From the NCBI RefSeq assembly GCF_900104175.1, contig NZ_FNIX01000005.1, forward strand, positions 1 through 64,000: DNA of 64,000 bases. Reading direction: 5' to 3'. Every line of letters starts with the position of its first letter. The stretch's first letter is position 1. Origin of the DNA: Lentzea jiangxiensis (GTDB lineage Bacteria; Actinomycetota; Actinomycetes; Mycobacteriales; Pseudonocardiaceae). The position numbers were made by a program, and so were the translations under genes. Positions 32,777-42,097 of this stretch are shown here, in pieces. Below the pieces are notes generated by a model. The model was not told the origin of the DNA, did not search any database, and saw only the letters and a program-made list of their open reading frames with translations.

Positions 32777-34905
32777 TGACCACCTCGGAGCTCCAGTTCG
32801 ACACGCCTTCCGACCGTGTCGTCGAGGGACCGGTTCTGCAGGTCGAAGACCTCCACGTGTCCTTCCCCAGCGAGGCCGGCCGCGTCCAGGCCGTGCGGGG
32901 CCTGAGCTACTCGGTCTCGCCCGGCGAGGTCCTCGGCATCGTGGGCGAGTCCGGCTCGGGCAAGTCCGTGTCGTCGCTCGCGGTCATGGGCCTGCTGCCG
33001 TCCTCGGCGCGCATCACCGGCTCCATCAGGTTCCAGGGCCGCGAGCTCATCGGCCAGAGCGACACCGAGCTGTCGAAGATCCGCGGCCGCCGCATCTCGA
33101 TGGTGTTCCAGGACCCGCTGTCCGCGCTGACGCCGGTCTACACCGTCGGCGACCAGATCGCCGAGGCGATCCTGATCCACAAGAGGGGCTCGGTGTCCAA
33201 GGCCGCCGCGGCCAAGCGGGCGGTCGAGCTGCTCGACCTCGTCGGCATCCCGAACGCCGCCGAGCGCGCCAAGGCGTTCCCGCACGAGTTCTCGGGCGGC
33301 ATGCGGCAGCGCGCGGTGATCGCGATGGCGATCGCCAACGACCCGGACCTGATCATCGCCGACGAGCCGACCACCGCGCTCGACGTGACGGTGCAGGCGC
33401 AGGTGCTGCAGCTGCTCGAGACCGCGCAGGAGGTCACCGGCGCGGGCATCGTGATCATCACCCACGACCTCGGCGTCGTCGCCGGGTTCGCGGACCGGCT
33501 GATGGTCATGTACGCGGGCCGCGCCGTCGAGACCGGCCTGGTCGACGACATCTACCAGCAGCCGCGCATGCCCTACACGCTCGGTCTGCTCGGCTCGATC
33601 CCGCGCCTCGACGTCAGCGAGAAGCAGGCGCTGGTGCCGATCAAGGGCCAGCCGCCGTCGCTTACGGACCTGCCCCCCGGCTGCCCGTTCGCGCCGCGCT
33701 GCCCGATGGTCGTCGACGCCTGCCACACCGCCGAGCCACCGCTCTTCGACGTGGACGGCTCGGCCGAGCACCGCGCCGCGTGCATCCGCACCAACGAGAT
33801 CGCCGCGACCGACGCCGAGGGCGCCGAGGCCGCGGTCGAGATCTTCGGCGCCGAGGTGGCGGACGACCCCGAGGTCGCGAAGATCCCGCGCGAGCAGCGC
33901 GAGACCGTGCTCGAGCTCGACCACCTCGTCAAGGAGTACGCCGTCAACAAGGGCGTGGTGTTCAAGCGCCGCGTCGGCACGGTGCACGCCGTCGCGGGCA
34001 TCTCGTTCGACATCCGCGAGGGCGAGACCCTCGGCCTCGTCGGCGAGTCGGGCTGCGGCAAGACCACGACGCTGATGGAGATCCTCAACCTCCAGAAGCC
34101 CATGAGCGGCGAGATCTCCGTGCTCGGCACGAAGTCGTCCGAAGTGGACGGCAAGCGCCGCTTCGCGATCCGCCGCGACATGTCGGTGGTGTTCCAGGAC
34201 CCGATGGCGTCGCTCGACCCGCGCCTGACGATCCACGACTGCATCGCCGAGCCGATGCAGGTCCACGGCTACTCCAAGAGCGAGATCAACCGGCGCGTGC
34301 CGGAGCTGATGCGGCTCGTCGGCCTGCGCCCCGAGCAGCTCTCGCGCTACCCCGGCGAGTTCTCCGGTGGTCAGCGCCAGCGCATCGGCATCGCGCGGGC
34401 GCTCGCCCTCGAACCGAAGCTCGTCGTGCTCGACGAGCCGGTGTCGGCCCTGGACGTCTCCATCCAGGCGGGTGTCATCAACCTGCTGGAGGAGCTCAAG
34501 GCCAAGCTGGGCCTGGCCTACCTGTTCGTGGCGCACGACCTGTCGGTGGTGCGGCACATCGCGGACCGGGTGGCCGTCATGTACCTCGGGAAGATCATCG
34601 AGATCGGCGAGGTGGACTCGGTGTTCGAACAGCCGCGCCACCCGTACACGCAGGCACTGCTGTCGGCGATCCCGATCCCCGATCCCGTCAAGGAACGCCA
34701 GCGCGAGCGGATCATCCTCACCGGCGACCTGCCGAGCCCGGCGAACCCGCCGTCCGGCTGCCGGTTCCGCACCCGGTGCTTCCTGCACGCGTCGCTGCCG
34801 CCCGAGAAGCAGCGCACGTGCATCGAGGTGGAACCACCGCGCGAGGTCCAGGCCCCCGACCACGAGGCCGCCTGCCACTTCGCCCAAGTCCGTGAGGTCC
34901 TCTGA
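32776..34905 (+). CDS. Fused OppD-OppF ATPase of the oligopeptide transporter
   Basis: 709 residues: two ABC domains in one chain. The first (about 15-330) has Walker A GESGSGKS, signature FSGGMRQR and Walker B DLIIADEP, then the OppD-type C-terminal cysteine cluster ([14 protein letters not shown]) that holds an iron-sulfur or zinc site. The second (about 375-700) has [16 protein letters not shown] and LVVLDEP and ends in another such cluster ([11 protein letters not shown]). In many bacteria these are separate oppD and oppF genes. The start overlaps the oppC stop; its own stop overlaps an ATG at 34905. Confidence 0.93.
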   Translation: MTTSELQFDTPSDRVVEGPVLQVEDLHVSFPSEAGRVQAVRGLSYSVSPGEVLGIVGESGSGKSVSSLAVMGLLPSSARITGSIRFQGRELIGQSDTELSKIRGRRISMVFQDPLSALTPVYTVGDQIAEAILIHKRGSVSKAAAAKRAVELLDLVGIPNAAERAKAFPHEFSGGMRQRAVIAMAIANDPDLIIADEPTTALDVTVQAQVLQLLETAQEVTGAGIVIITHDLGVVAGFADRLMVMYAGRAVETGLVDDIYQQPRMPYTLGLLGSIPRLDVSEKQALVPIKGQPPSLTDLPPGCPFAPRCPMVVDACHTAEPPLFDVDGSAEHRAACIRTNEIAATDAEGAEAAVEIFGAEVADDPEVAKIPREQRETVLELDHLVKEYAVNKGVVFKRRVGTVHAVAGISFDIREGETLGLVGESGCGKTTTLMEILNLQKPMSGEISVLGTKSSEVDGKRRFAIRRDMSVVFQDPMASLDPRLTIHDCIAEPMQVHGYSKSEINRRVPELMRLVGLRPEQLSRYPGEFSGGQRQRIGIARALALEPKLVVLDEPVSALDVSIQAGVINLLEELKAKLGLAYLFVAHDLSVVRHIADRVAVMYLGKIIEIGEVDSVFEQPRHPYTQALLSAIPIPDPVKERQRERIILTGDLPSPANPPSGCRFRTRCFLHASLPPEKQRTCIEVEPPREVQAPDHEAACHFAQVREVL

Positions 34906-34985
34906 TGCATCCGTCGCAGCAGAGGACCTACGAAGGAACAGTGTCCCCGGCAACTGGTGTCCGGGCACGAGGGAGGTTCACGACA

Positions 34986-36680
34986 GTGAGTCGACGTACC
35001 ACGGTGGGAGTGTCCGCGCTGGCCGCGGTCGTCCTCACGCTTACCGCGTGTGGGGGGCCCAGCAACAACAACGGCAACTCCGGCCTCAAGGGCGCGGACA
35101 ACGCGATCGGCCAGGCGGACATCAACCCGCAGGACGCGTCGAAGGTCAAGGACGGCGGCGAGTTCCGCTGGCCGGTCGACCAGTTGCCGGACAACTGGAA
35201 CTACAACCAGCTCGACGGCACCAACGCCGACGGCCGCCGCATGATCGACACGATGATGCCGAACCTGTGGAAGCAGAAGGCCGACGCGACCTTCGAGATC
35301 AACAAGGACTACCTCGAGGACGCGAAGCTCGCCTCCACCGAGCCGCAGGTCCTCGAGTTCAAGATCAACCCGAAGGCCAAGTGGTCCGACGGCACCGCGC
35401 TGTCGTGGCAGGACTTCGAGGCCATGTGGAAGTCGCTGAGCGGCACCGACAAGGCCTTCGAGGTCGCCGGCACCACCGGCTACGAGGACATCGAGAAGGT
35501 CGAGAAGGGCGCGACCGACCAAGAGGTCAAGGTCACCTTCAAGAAGAAGTTCGCCGAGTACAAGGGCATGTTCTCGCCCCTGTACCCGAAGTCCATGTCC
35601 TCGGTCGCCGAGGAGTTCAACAAGGGCTGGGCGGACGCTCCGAAGGTCACCGCGGGTCCGTTCAAGGTCGGCACGATCGACCGCACCGCGAAGCTCGTGA
35701 CGGTCGTGCAGGACCCCGCCTGGTGGGGTGAGAAGCCCAAGCTGGAGAAGATCACCTTCCGCCAGGTCGACCGCCCCGCGCTCGCGGACGCGCTCGCCAA
35801 CGGCCAGATCGACTTCTTCGACATCGGCTCGAGCGTCGACAACTTCACGCGCGCCAAGTCCATGCAGGGTGTGACGATCCGCCAGGCGATCACGCCGGAC
35901 TACTCGCACATCACCTTCAACGGTGCGGACTCCTCGATCCTCAAGGACCCGAAGCTCCGCGTCGCCCTGATGAAGGGCATCGACACCAAGGTCATCAGCA
36001 AGGCCCTGCTCGGCCAGATGCTGAAGGGTGACGCGCAGGTCACCGGCAACCACTTCTTCCTGCTGGGTTCCGCGGGCTACAAGGACAACTCGGCCGTCGC
36101 CGCGTTCGACAAGGAAGCCGCGAAGAAGCAGCTCGACGAGCTGGGCTGGAAGCTCGAGGGCGAGACCCGCAAGAAGGACGGCAAGGAGCTGCTGGTCCGG
36201 TACGTCATGCCGTCGCCGAACCCCATCTCCGACCAGATCGCGAAGCTGACGCAGTCGCAGCTCAAGGAGATCGGCGCCAAGGTCGAGATCCAGGCCGTGC
36301 CGTCGACCGACTTCTTCAAGCAGTACGTGAACGTCGGCAACTTCGACATGACCGGCTTCCGCTGGCTGGCCTCGGCCACGCCGGTCTCGGACAGCAAGGG
36401 CATCTACTACCTGGACCCGGCCAGCACCAACCAGAACTACGGCCGCATCGGTTCCTAAGAGGTCAACAAGCTGCTCGAGCAGGCCGTCGGCGAGCTCGAC
36501 GACACCAAGCGCCTCGAGATCGCCAACGAGGCCGACAAGAAGATCTGGGAGCTGGGCCACCAGCTGCCGCTCTACCAGCTGCCCGGCGCGGTCGCGGTGA
36601 AGAGCAACGTCGCCAACTTCGGCGCCGTCGCGTACGCGAACCGTCCGTACGACTACATCCACATGGGCTTCACCGAGTGA
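34986..36680 (+). CDS. Oligopeptide-binding lipoprotein, interrupted by an in-frame TAA
   Basis: Substrate-binding protein of SBP family 5. GTG 34986 with GGGAGG nine bases upstream gives a lipoprotein signal (SALAAVVLTLTAC lipobox) and is preferred over ATG 34905. The protein runs for 490 residues to TAA at 36456-36458 right after YGRIGS. The same frame then continues as normal coding sequence (EVNKLLEQAVGELDDTKRLE, HQLPLYQLPGAVAVKSNVAN, YDYIHMGFTE) to TGA 36678-36680, which is the expected family C-terminus. So the gene carries a nonsense codon, one base from GAA, CAA or AAA. It is the last gene of an otherwise intact transporter operon, followed by a strong terminator. The lost lobe closes the peptide pocket, so function is probably impaired unless the stop is read through or is a sequencing error. 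Confidence 0.88.
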
Positions 36681-36703
36681 TGTAGCTCCTCCGGCAGTTC
36701 CGC

Positions 36704-36738
36704 AACGGCCCGGCAGGCTTCACGCCTGCCGGGCCGTT
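36704..36738 (+). terminator. Strong hairpin terminator of the opp operon
   Basis: A perfect 15-bp inverted repeat, AACGGCCCGGCAGGC (36704-36718) and its complement (36724-36738), with the loop TTCAC, 23 bases after the final TGA of the binding-protein gene. Confidence 0.85.
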
Positions 36739-36765
36739 CCGCGTCTCGGTTACGATGGCCGGGCG

Positions 36766-37653
36766 ATGACCTCCCAGACCTCCCAGCCCGTTCGCGCACT
36801 CCGCCACGGTGCTCTCGCGACCGCTGTCGTGCTGTTCGTGTGCCTCGTGGTCGCCGTGCTCTCGTGGCTGTCCTATTCGGAGGATCGCGCGCTCCTGTCG
36901 TCCCTCACCGCCCGCGAGGTCGGCGAGGTCGTGTCCTTTTCGGACGGTGCGGTCGAGGTGCGCTGGCCGTCCGAGACCGCCCGGGTCGCCCACGAGAACG
37001 GTCACCGGATCGTCGGGAGGCAGACGCAGGTGGCGTTCGACCCGGCGAACCCCTCCCGCGCGGTGGTCCCCGGCGCGGACGTGCTGGTGGAGACCGACAG
37101 GGCGCTGGGCGGCGTGACGTTCGCCGTCGCGGTGGTGCTGCTGGTGCTGTTCGCGGGCGCGGTGCGGGTCGTGCTGTCGGCGCGGGCCGCTCGTGCCAGG
37201 CCCGTCACCGCGTCGGTGCGGCGGATCCGGCTGCGGTCGGGCCTGATGGTGCGGTCGTGGCTGGAGATCGACGGGCCGGTCGAACGCTGGCTGCCCGTCT
37301 ACTACGACCCGGTGCTCGTGACGCTGCCGTCGCCGGTGTCGGTGGAGCTGCGCGGCGGCCGGGTCGCCGTGGCCGGCGGGGTGACGCTCTACCCGTCCGG
37401 CCGCCCGGTGACGAAGCACCCGCGCGGCCGCCGTCTCGACAACCCCGCGCGGCCCGACCCGGAGACGCGGGCGCCGCGCGGCCTGCTCGCGCAGCTGCGC
37501 GTCGACGCCGTGTTCATCGTGCCCGCGCCGTTCGTCGGCCTGTTCTGGGCGTACGTCGACGGCAGCGGGTTCCTCGGCTGGATCACCGCGACGGTGGTCG
37601 CCGCCGCGCTGGGCCTGTGGTGGGCGGCGTTCCGGGGTTCCGACCCGTCGTAA
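36766..37653 (+). CDS. Membrane protein of DUF3592-like type
   Basis: 295 residues with an N-terminal segment (ATAVVLFVCLVVAVLSWLSY), a small domain of about 60 residues with the DUF3592-like pattern (GEVVSFSDGAVEVRWPSE, then VAFDPANPSRAVV), a second segment (GGVTFAVAVVLLVLFAGAVR), a soluble middle and two final segments. A TACGAT -10-like element (36751-36756) lies nine bases before ATG 36766. Function unknown. It directly precedes the EACC1-caspase gene with a 43-base gap, in the same direction. Confidence 0.65.
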   Translation: MTSQTSQPVRALRHGALATAVVLFVCLVVAVLSWLSYSEDRALLSSLTAREVGEVVSFSDGAVEVRWPSETARVAHENGHRIVGRQTQVAFDPANPSRAVVPGADVLVETDRALGGVTFAVAVVLLVLFAGAVRVVLSARAARARPVTASVRRIRLRSGLMVRSWLEIDGPVERWLPVYYDPVLVTLPSPVSVELRGGRVAVAGGVTLYPSGRPVTKHPRGRRLDNPARPDPETRAPRGLLAQLRVDAVFIVPAPFVGLFWAYVDGSGFLGWITATVVAAALGLWWAAFRGSDPS

Positions 37654-37696
37654 TGTTCCACCCCTGACGAGCGACCTCCTCCTATAGGAGGCCGTT

Positions 37697-39949
37697 ATGA
37701 CAGATGTCACACTGCGCGTCCACGAAGACGGCGCCGACGACGAGCGCATCGAGCAGCTCACCGCCTTCCTGCGGTCGGAGCTCCAGGACTTCGCACCCGT
37801 TCCCGGAGCCGCCGACGAGGCTCCCGAGGGTTCCAAGGCCGTCGACTGGAACGAGCTCGGCACGCTGCTCACCACCGTCTCCCAGTCCACGGTCCTGGCG
37901 GCGCTGATCAACGCGGTGTCGTCGTGGCTCGGCCAGCGCCGCGAACGTTCGGTGACCGTGGAGGCCGACGGCGACGCGCTGGAGCTCACCGGCGCGCCCA
38001 CCGAGGAGGAGCTGGCGCGCCGCTCCGCGTGGCTCGGCCGCCACCTGCACCGCTACGCGCTGATCATCGCGAGCTACGAGTTCGCCGACCCGGGCCTGTC
38101 CTCGCTGCGCGCGCCCGCCCACGACGCCGCACGCCTGGGCGAGGTGCTGGCCGACCCGAGCGTGGGCGGCTTCCACGTGCGCACCCTGATCAACTCCACG
38201 GCCTCGGAGATCACCGAGGCCGTGGACGACTTCTTCGCCGACCGCGAGCCCGACGACCTGCTGGTCCTGCACTTCTCCGGCCACGGCGTGAAGGACGAGG
38301 CCGGCGAGCTGCACTTCGCCACCTCCAGCACCAAGCTCGCCCGCCTGGCGGGCACCGCCGTGGCCGCGGACTTCGTGGCCCGCCGCATGAACCGCTCCCG
38401 TTCCCGCCGCATCGTGCTCCTGCTGGACTGCTGCTACTCCGGCGCGTTCGGCCGTGGCATGGTCGCCAGGGCGGGCGGAGCGGTGAGCCTCGAAGAACAC
38501 TTCGGAGGCCGCGGCCGAGCCGTCATCACCGCCTCGTCGTCCATGGAGTACGCCTTCGAGGGCGCCACCGTCGCAGACACCTCCGAGGGCGAACCGTCCG
38601 TGTTCACCGCGGCCCTGGTCGAGGGCCTGGAGTCCGGTGACGCCGACCGCGACAACGACGGCCACGTGGGCCTCGACGAGCTCTACGAGTACGTCTACGA
38701 CCGCGTCCGCCGCGTGACCCCGCACCAGACCCCGGGCAAGTGGATGCTCGACGTCCGCGGCGACCTGCGCATAGCCCGCCGCGCCCGCCCGGTCTCGGTC
38801 CCCGCCGCCCTCCCCGCCGAACTGCAGGACGCCCTCGACCACGCACTGCCGGGCGTGCGCGCGGGTGCCGTGCCGGAACTGCGGCGGATGCTCTCGGTGG
38901 CGCACGAGGGCCGCGTGCTGGCCGCGCGCCTGGCGCTGCGGCGGCTGACGGAGGACGACAGCCGGATGGTGGCGGCCGCCGCGGCCGAGGCACTGGGGGA
39001 GAAGCCGCGGAAACCCGCGGCACCCCGCCCGCCGTCCGAGAAGCCGAGGCCGGTCGCACCTTCGCCCGTGCCGCCTCTGCCCGTCGCGTCACCACCGCCC
39101 TCCCGCACCAGCACACCGGAACCGGTCGCCGCACGGGAAGCGCCCGCCGCTCCTGCTGCCGGACAGCTTCTCGCCGTGCTGCCGCGCCTCGGTGCGGGCC
39201 TCGCCCTGGTGCTGCTGGTCATCGGCCTGGCGGTGGTGCCAGGAGGCGTCCTCGGCACCCTGGCCGACTCCAGCCCGCACACCTTCGTGTTCGCCGCGGT
39301 GTGGCCGTGGGCGCTGGTCGCGGCGGTGTTCGCGATGACGTGCCGCGACCACCCGTGGCTACCCGGCGCCGCCCTCGGCCTGCTGGCCGGCGCGACCGGA
39401 CTGCTCGGCGGCACCGAGGCCTCCACGTCGATCGCCTTCGGCCTGGCCGCGGTGGTGCCGGCCGTCGCCTGCGCCGCGTCGCCGTGGTGGCTCGGGGTCG
39501 CCGGGGGCGGGCTCGGTGCGGTCGGCGTCTACGTGGTGGCGACGTCGGCATCGGATCTCGTGTCGATCAACGGCGACGCCGTGGACGTGGCCCTCGTCGT
39601 GCTGGCGGTGGCTCTGACGTGTCTCGCGGTGTTCCGCCTGTGGCGCGACCGGGCGTGGCCGGGAGGTGTCGCGCCGGGGCTTTTGCTCCTGGACGCGCTG
39701 TTGATGCTGTCGGCCGAGGTGCCGTCGTACATCACGCACGCAAGCCTGGCGGGACTGGTGGTGGTTCCGCTGGTCGTGGTCCTGACGGGTGGGGTGGCCA
39801 GGTTCGCCGCGTGTGCTGCTGTAGCGGCTGGGCTGGTGGTGCGGGCCAACGACTTCGTGTCCGCTTCGGAGCCGACGTTCGTCAGCGTGGCGCACGTGAC
39901 GCTGCCTCTGGCGGCGGCGGTGATCGCCTACTTCGCGCGTGGCCGCTGA
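37697..39949 (+). CDS. EACC1-caspase-transmembrane protein
   Basis: 750 residues in three parts. Residues 1-100 match the effector-associated constant component 1 (EACC1) module: VTLRVHEDGADDERIEQLTA, then VSQSTVLAALINAVSSWLGQ and RSVTVEADGDALELTG. Residues about 118-340 form a caspase-like C14 peptidase with catalytic His196 (FSGHG) and Cys246 (LLLDCCYSG), plus an acidic DADRDNDGHVGLDELYEYVY stretch that resembles a calcium-binding EF-hand-like loop. After a proline-rich linker (about 430-490) come some eight or nine membrane segments. AGGAGG precedes ATG 37697. EACC1-linked effectors belong to biological conflict systems in multicellular bacteria; this chain may be a membrane-anchored protease triggered by infection or stress. 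No separate iSTAND or trypsin partner is adjacent. Confidence 0.85.
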   Translation: MTDVTLRVHEDGADDERIEQLTAFLRSELQDFAPVPGAADEAPEGSKAVDWNELGTLLTTVSQSTVLAALINAVSSWLGQRRERSVTVEADGDALELTGAPTEEELARRSAWLGRHLHRYALIIASYEFADPGLSSLRAPAHDAARLGEVLADPSVGGFHVRTLINSTASEITEAVDDFFADREPDDLLVLHFSGHGVKDEAGELHFATSSTKLARLAGTAVAADFVARRMNRSRSRRIVLLLDCCYSGAFGRGMVARAGGAVSLEEHFGGRGRAVITASSSMEYAFEGATVADTSEGEPSVFTAALVEGLESGDADRDNDGHVGLDELYEYVYDRVRRVTPHQTPGKWMLDVRGDLRIARRARPVSVPAALPAELQDALDHALPGVRAGAVPELRRMLSVAHEGRVLAARLALRRLTEDDSRMVAAAAAEALGEKPRKPAAPRPPSEKPRPVAPSPVPPLPVASPPPSRTSTPEPVAAREAPAAPAAGQLLAVLPRLGAGLALVLLVIGLAVVPGGVLGTLADSSPHTFVFAAVWPWALVAAVFAMTCRDHPWLPGAALGLLAGATGLLGGTEASTSIAFGLAAVVPAVACAASPWWLGVAGGGLGAVGVYVVATSASDLVSINGDAVDVALVVLAVALTCLAVFRLWRDRAWPGGVAPGLLLLDALLMLSAEVPSYITHASLAGLVVVPLVVVLTGGVARFAACAAVAAGLVVRANDFVSASEPTFVSVAHVTLPLAAAVIAYFARGR

Positions 39950-40026
39950 GTGAGGTGCTGGCTGGGCGGGGGCTGTCGTGGGTCGGCGTCGCGCGCACAG
40001 CTCGGGTGGAGCAGAAGGTAGGCGTC

Positions 40027-40098
40027 GCGCACACGGCCACCGCTGCGCGCACGGCGGGCATCGCGCGCACGGCCGCCATCGCGCGCACGGCCGCCATT
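40027..40098. repeat. Four tandem 18-bp repeats
   Basis: Copies at 40027-40044, 40045-40062, 40063-40080 and 40081-40098. The last two differ only in their final base; the first two are diverged by a few bases from GCGCGCACGGCCGCCATC. They lie between the caspase gene and the LigD-Pol genes, in no convincing gene. A related GTCGCGCGCAC motif about 36 bases upstream hints at an older, longer array. Confidence 0.75.
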
Positions 40099-40151
40099 AC
40101 GCGTGGTCATGCACCCCGGCGCAGCCCCACCCGCGCGACGCCGAGCCACCC

Positions 40152-41084
40152 CTACTCCTGCCCCTCGCGCTCCCGCTTCCGCCGCTTCCCCTCGTGCATG
40201 GCCACGACCCGGGCCACCGGAATCGTGTGCCCCTCAGCGATCAGATCCGCGGGCAACCGCTGCGCCCCGGGCATCAGCTCACGCCAGGGATCTTCCTCGA
40301 ACCGGGACCGGACGGTGAAATCAGCAGGCGTGACGTCCCGCAACGACTCCCAAGGCACCGGGAACGAGATGGGCAGCCCTTCACGCAACCGCGGGCTGTA
40401 AGCGGCCACCACGGTGGCACCCCAGGCGCGCGTCGAGTCGAGGAACACCTTCCCGCCCCGCTCGGCACGGATGTAAGCCGTGGTCGCGAGGTCCGGGTCC
40501 AGCTTCTCCGCCCGGGCAGCCACCGCACGGGTCGCGGCGGCCACGTCGTCGGGGGAGTGCTCCTCCAGCGGCACGAAGATGTGCACGCCCTTGGCGCCGC
40601 TGGTCTTCACCAGGCCCTCCAGCCCGGCGGCCGCCAACGCCTCCCGGATCAGCAGGGCCGACGACACCACGACGTCGAAGCCGGCGCCTTCGGGCGGGTC
40701 CACGTCGAGCACCATGTGGGTCTGGTGGTGGTCGTCGCCGAAGTGGTCGCCGAGGTAGAGCGGCACGTGGTACTCGACGGCGCGCTGGTTCGCGAACCAC
40801 ATCAGGGTTTGCTCGTCGTCGCACACGGCGTAGCGGATCTTGCGGTGCGACGCCTCCGCCCAGACCTCGACGGTCCGCACGTAGGCCGGCGTGTACTTGG
40901 GGACGTTCTTCTGCATGAACGGGTCCTGCCCGCGCAGGACCCGCCACACCGACAGCTGCCGGCCGGCGAGCACCGGCACGAACCTGTCGGCGACGAAGTC
41001 CAGGTACTCCACCAGGTCGCCCTTGAGCAGGTCGCCGAAGAGCGGCTGGTCGAGCGACGAGAACTTCAGGGGGCTAGTGCTCAT
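40152..41084 (-). CDS. LigD-type polymerase domain protein (second copy)
   Basis: 310 residues of the archaeo-eukaryotic primase fold used by LigD in NHEJ. Visible blocks are MVLDVDPPEGAGFDVVVSSA with the metal-binding Asp pair, KTSGAKGVHIFVPL, and FLDSTRAWGATVVAAYSPR with the third acidic site. ATG 41084 has CGAGG six bases upstream. It overlaps the end of its paralogue by 11 bases and is probably translated after it. No nuclease or ligase domain is attached. The C-terminus is a short basic tail (EGKRRKREREGQE). Confidence 0.87.
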   Translation of the reverse strand: MSTSPLKFSSLDQPLFGDLLKGDLVEYLDFVADRFVPVLAGRQLSVWRVLRGQDPFMQKNVPKYTPAYVRTVEVWAEASHRKIRYAVCDDEQTLMWFANQRAVEYHVPLYLGDHFGDDHHQTHMVLDVDPPEGAGFDVVVSSALLIREALAAAGLEGLVKTSGAKGVHIFVPLEEHSPDDVAAATRAVAARAEKLDPDLATTAYIRAERGGKVFLDSTRAWGATVVAAYSPRLREGLPISFPVPWESLRDVTPADFTVRSRFEEDPWRELMPGAQRLPADLIAEGHTIPVARVVAMHEGKRRKREREGQE

Positions 41085-42018
41085 CGGGAACCTCGAGTTC
41101 GTCGCGGGCGGCCCACTCCAGCAGCGGCTCGATCGACCACGCCGCGTCGTCGATGCCGGCGTGCAGGTCGCCGAGCTCGGCGAAGCGCTTCGGCACGGTG
41201 GCGATCGTGAAGTCGCGCGGGTCGACGTCCGGGATCTCGTCCCAGCGGATCGGCGTCGACACCGTCGCCTCGGGGTGGCCGCGCACCGAGTACGCGCTCG
41301 CGATCGTGCGGTCACGCGTGTTCTGGTTGTAGTCCACGAACACCAGCGCCGGGTCGCGGTCCTTGCGCCACCACGTGGTCTCCACGTCGTCCGGCGCGCG
41401 GCGTTCGACCTCGTGCGCGAACGCCAGCGCGGCCTTGCGCACGTCCTGGAAACCGAAGTCCGGCTTGATCCGCACGTAGACGTGCAGGCCCTTCGACCCG
41501 GACGTCTTCGGGAACCCGACGGCCCCCAGCTCCGCCAGCACCTCCCGCACGACGCCCGCGACCCTGCGCACGCGGTCGAACGTGCACGTGGGTCCGGGGT
41601 CGAGGTCGATGCGCCACTCGTCGGGCTTCTCCGTGTCCGCCGCGCGCGAGTTCCACGGGTGGAACTCCACAGTGGACATCTGCACGGCCCAGATCACGTC
41701 GGCGAGGTGCGTGACGCGGAGCTCGTCGGCGTGGCGGTTGTAGCGCGGGAAGTGCACGCGCACGGTCCGCACCCACGGCGGGGCGCCGTTCGGGAGCCTC
41801 TTCTGGTGCACCTTCTCGCCCGTGACGCCCTCGGGGAAGCGGTGCAGCATGCACGGCCGTTCCCTCAGGGCGCGGACGATGCCGTCGCCGACGGACAGGT
41901 AGTAGTTCGCGAGGTCCAGCTTCGTCTCGCCGCGAGCGGGGAAGTAGACGCGGTCGGGGTTGGAGATCCGCACGACGCGGTCCTCCACCTCGAGCTCCAC
42001 AGCCGGGGACTTGCCCAT
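41074..42018 (-). CDS. LigD-type polymerase domain protein (first copy)
   Basis: 314 residues with the same fold and motifs: EWRIDLDPGPTCTFD (catalytic Asp pair), KTSGSKGLHVYVRI, and FVDYNQNTRDRTIASAYSVR with the distal acidic residue. The N-terminal block VEDRVVRISNPDRVYFPARG is typical of LigD-Pol. The enzyme adds nucleotides, preferring ribonucleotides, at breaks bridged by Ku. ATG 42018 has a TAGGTT -10 six bases upstream, so it is probably leaderless. No ku gene is within the window. Confidence 0.9.
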   Translation of the reverse strand: MGKSPAVELEVEDRVVRISNPDRVYFPARGETKLDLANYYLSVGDGIVRALRERPCMLHRFPEGVTGEKVHQKRLPNGAPPWVRTVRVHFPRYNRHADELRVTHLADVIWAVQMSTVEFHPWNSRAADTEKPDEWRIDLDPGPTCTFDRVRRVAGVVREVLAELGAVGFPKTSGSKGLHVYVRIKPDFGFQDVRKAALAFAHEVERRAPDDVETTWWRKDRDPALVFVDYNQNTRDRTIASAYSVRGHPEATVSTPIRWDEIPDVDPRDFTIATVPKRFAELGDLHAGIDDAAWSIEPLLEWAARDELEVPDEH

Positions 42019-42024
42019 GCCCCC

Positions 42025-42091
42025 AACCTAACCGTTGCGAGGCGTTTCCTCAGCGCAAACGGCGCTTGCACCGGTCGGGCGTGGGTAGTTT
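42025..42091. promoter_or_regulatory. Back-to-back leaderless promoters
   Basis: Minus-strand TAGGTT (42025-42030) lies six bases before ATG 42018; plus-strand TAGTTT (42086-42091) lies six bases before GTG 42098. Both fit the TAnnnT -10 pattern of leaderless genes. Confidence 0.6.
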
Positions 42092-42097
42092 GCCGGT

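Noticed and set aside
36456-36458. The in-frame TAA in the binding-protein gene as a recoded codon
   Set aside because: Selenocysteine uses TGA and pyrrolysine uses TAG; no recoding system is known for TAA in these bacteria. A nonsense mutation or error is simpler.
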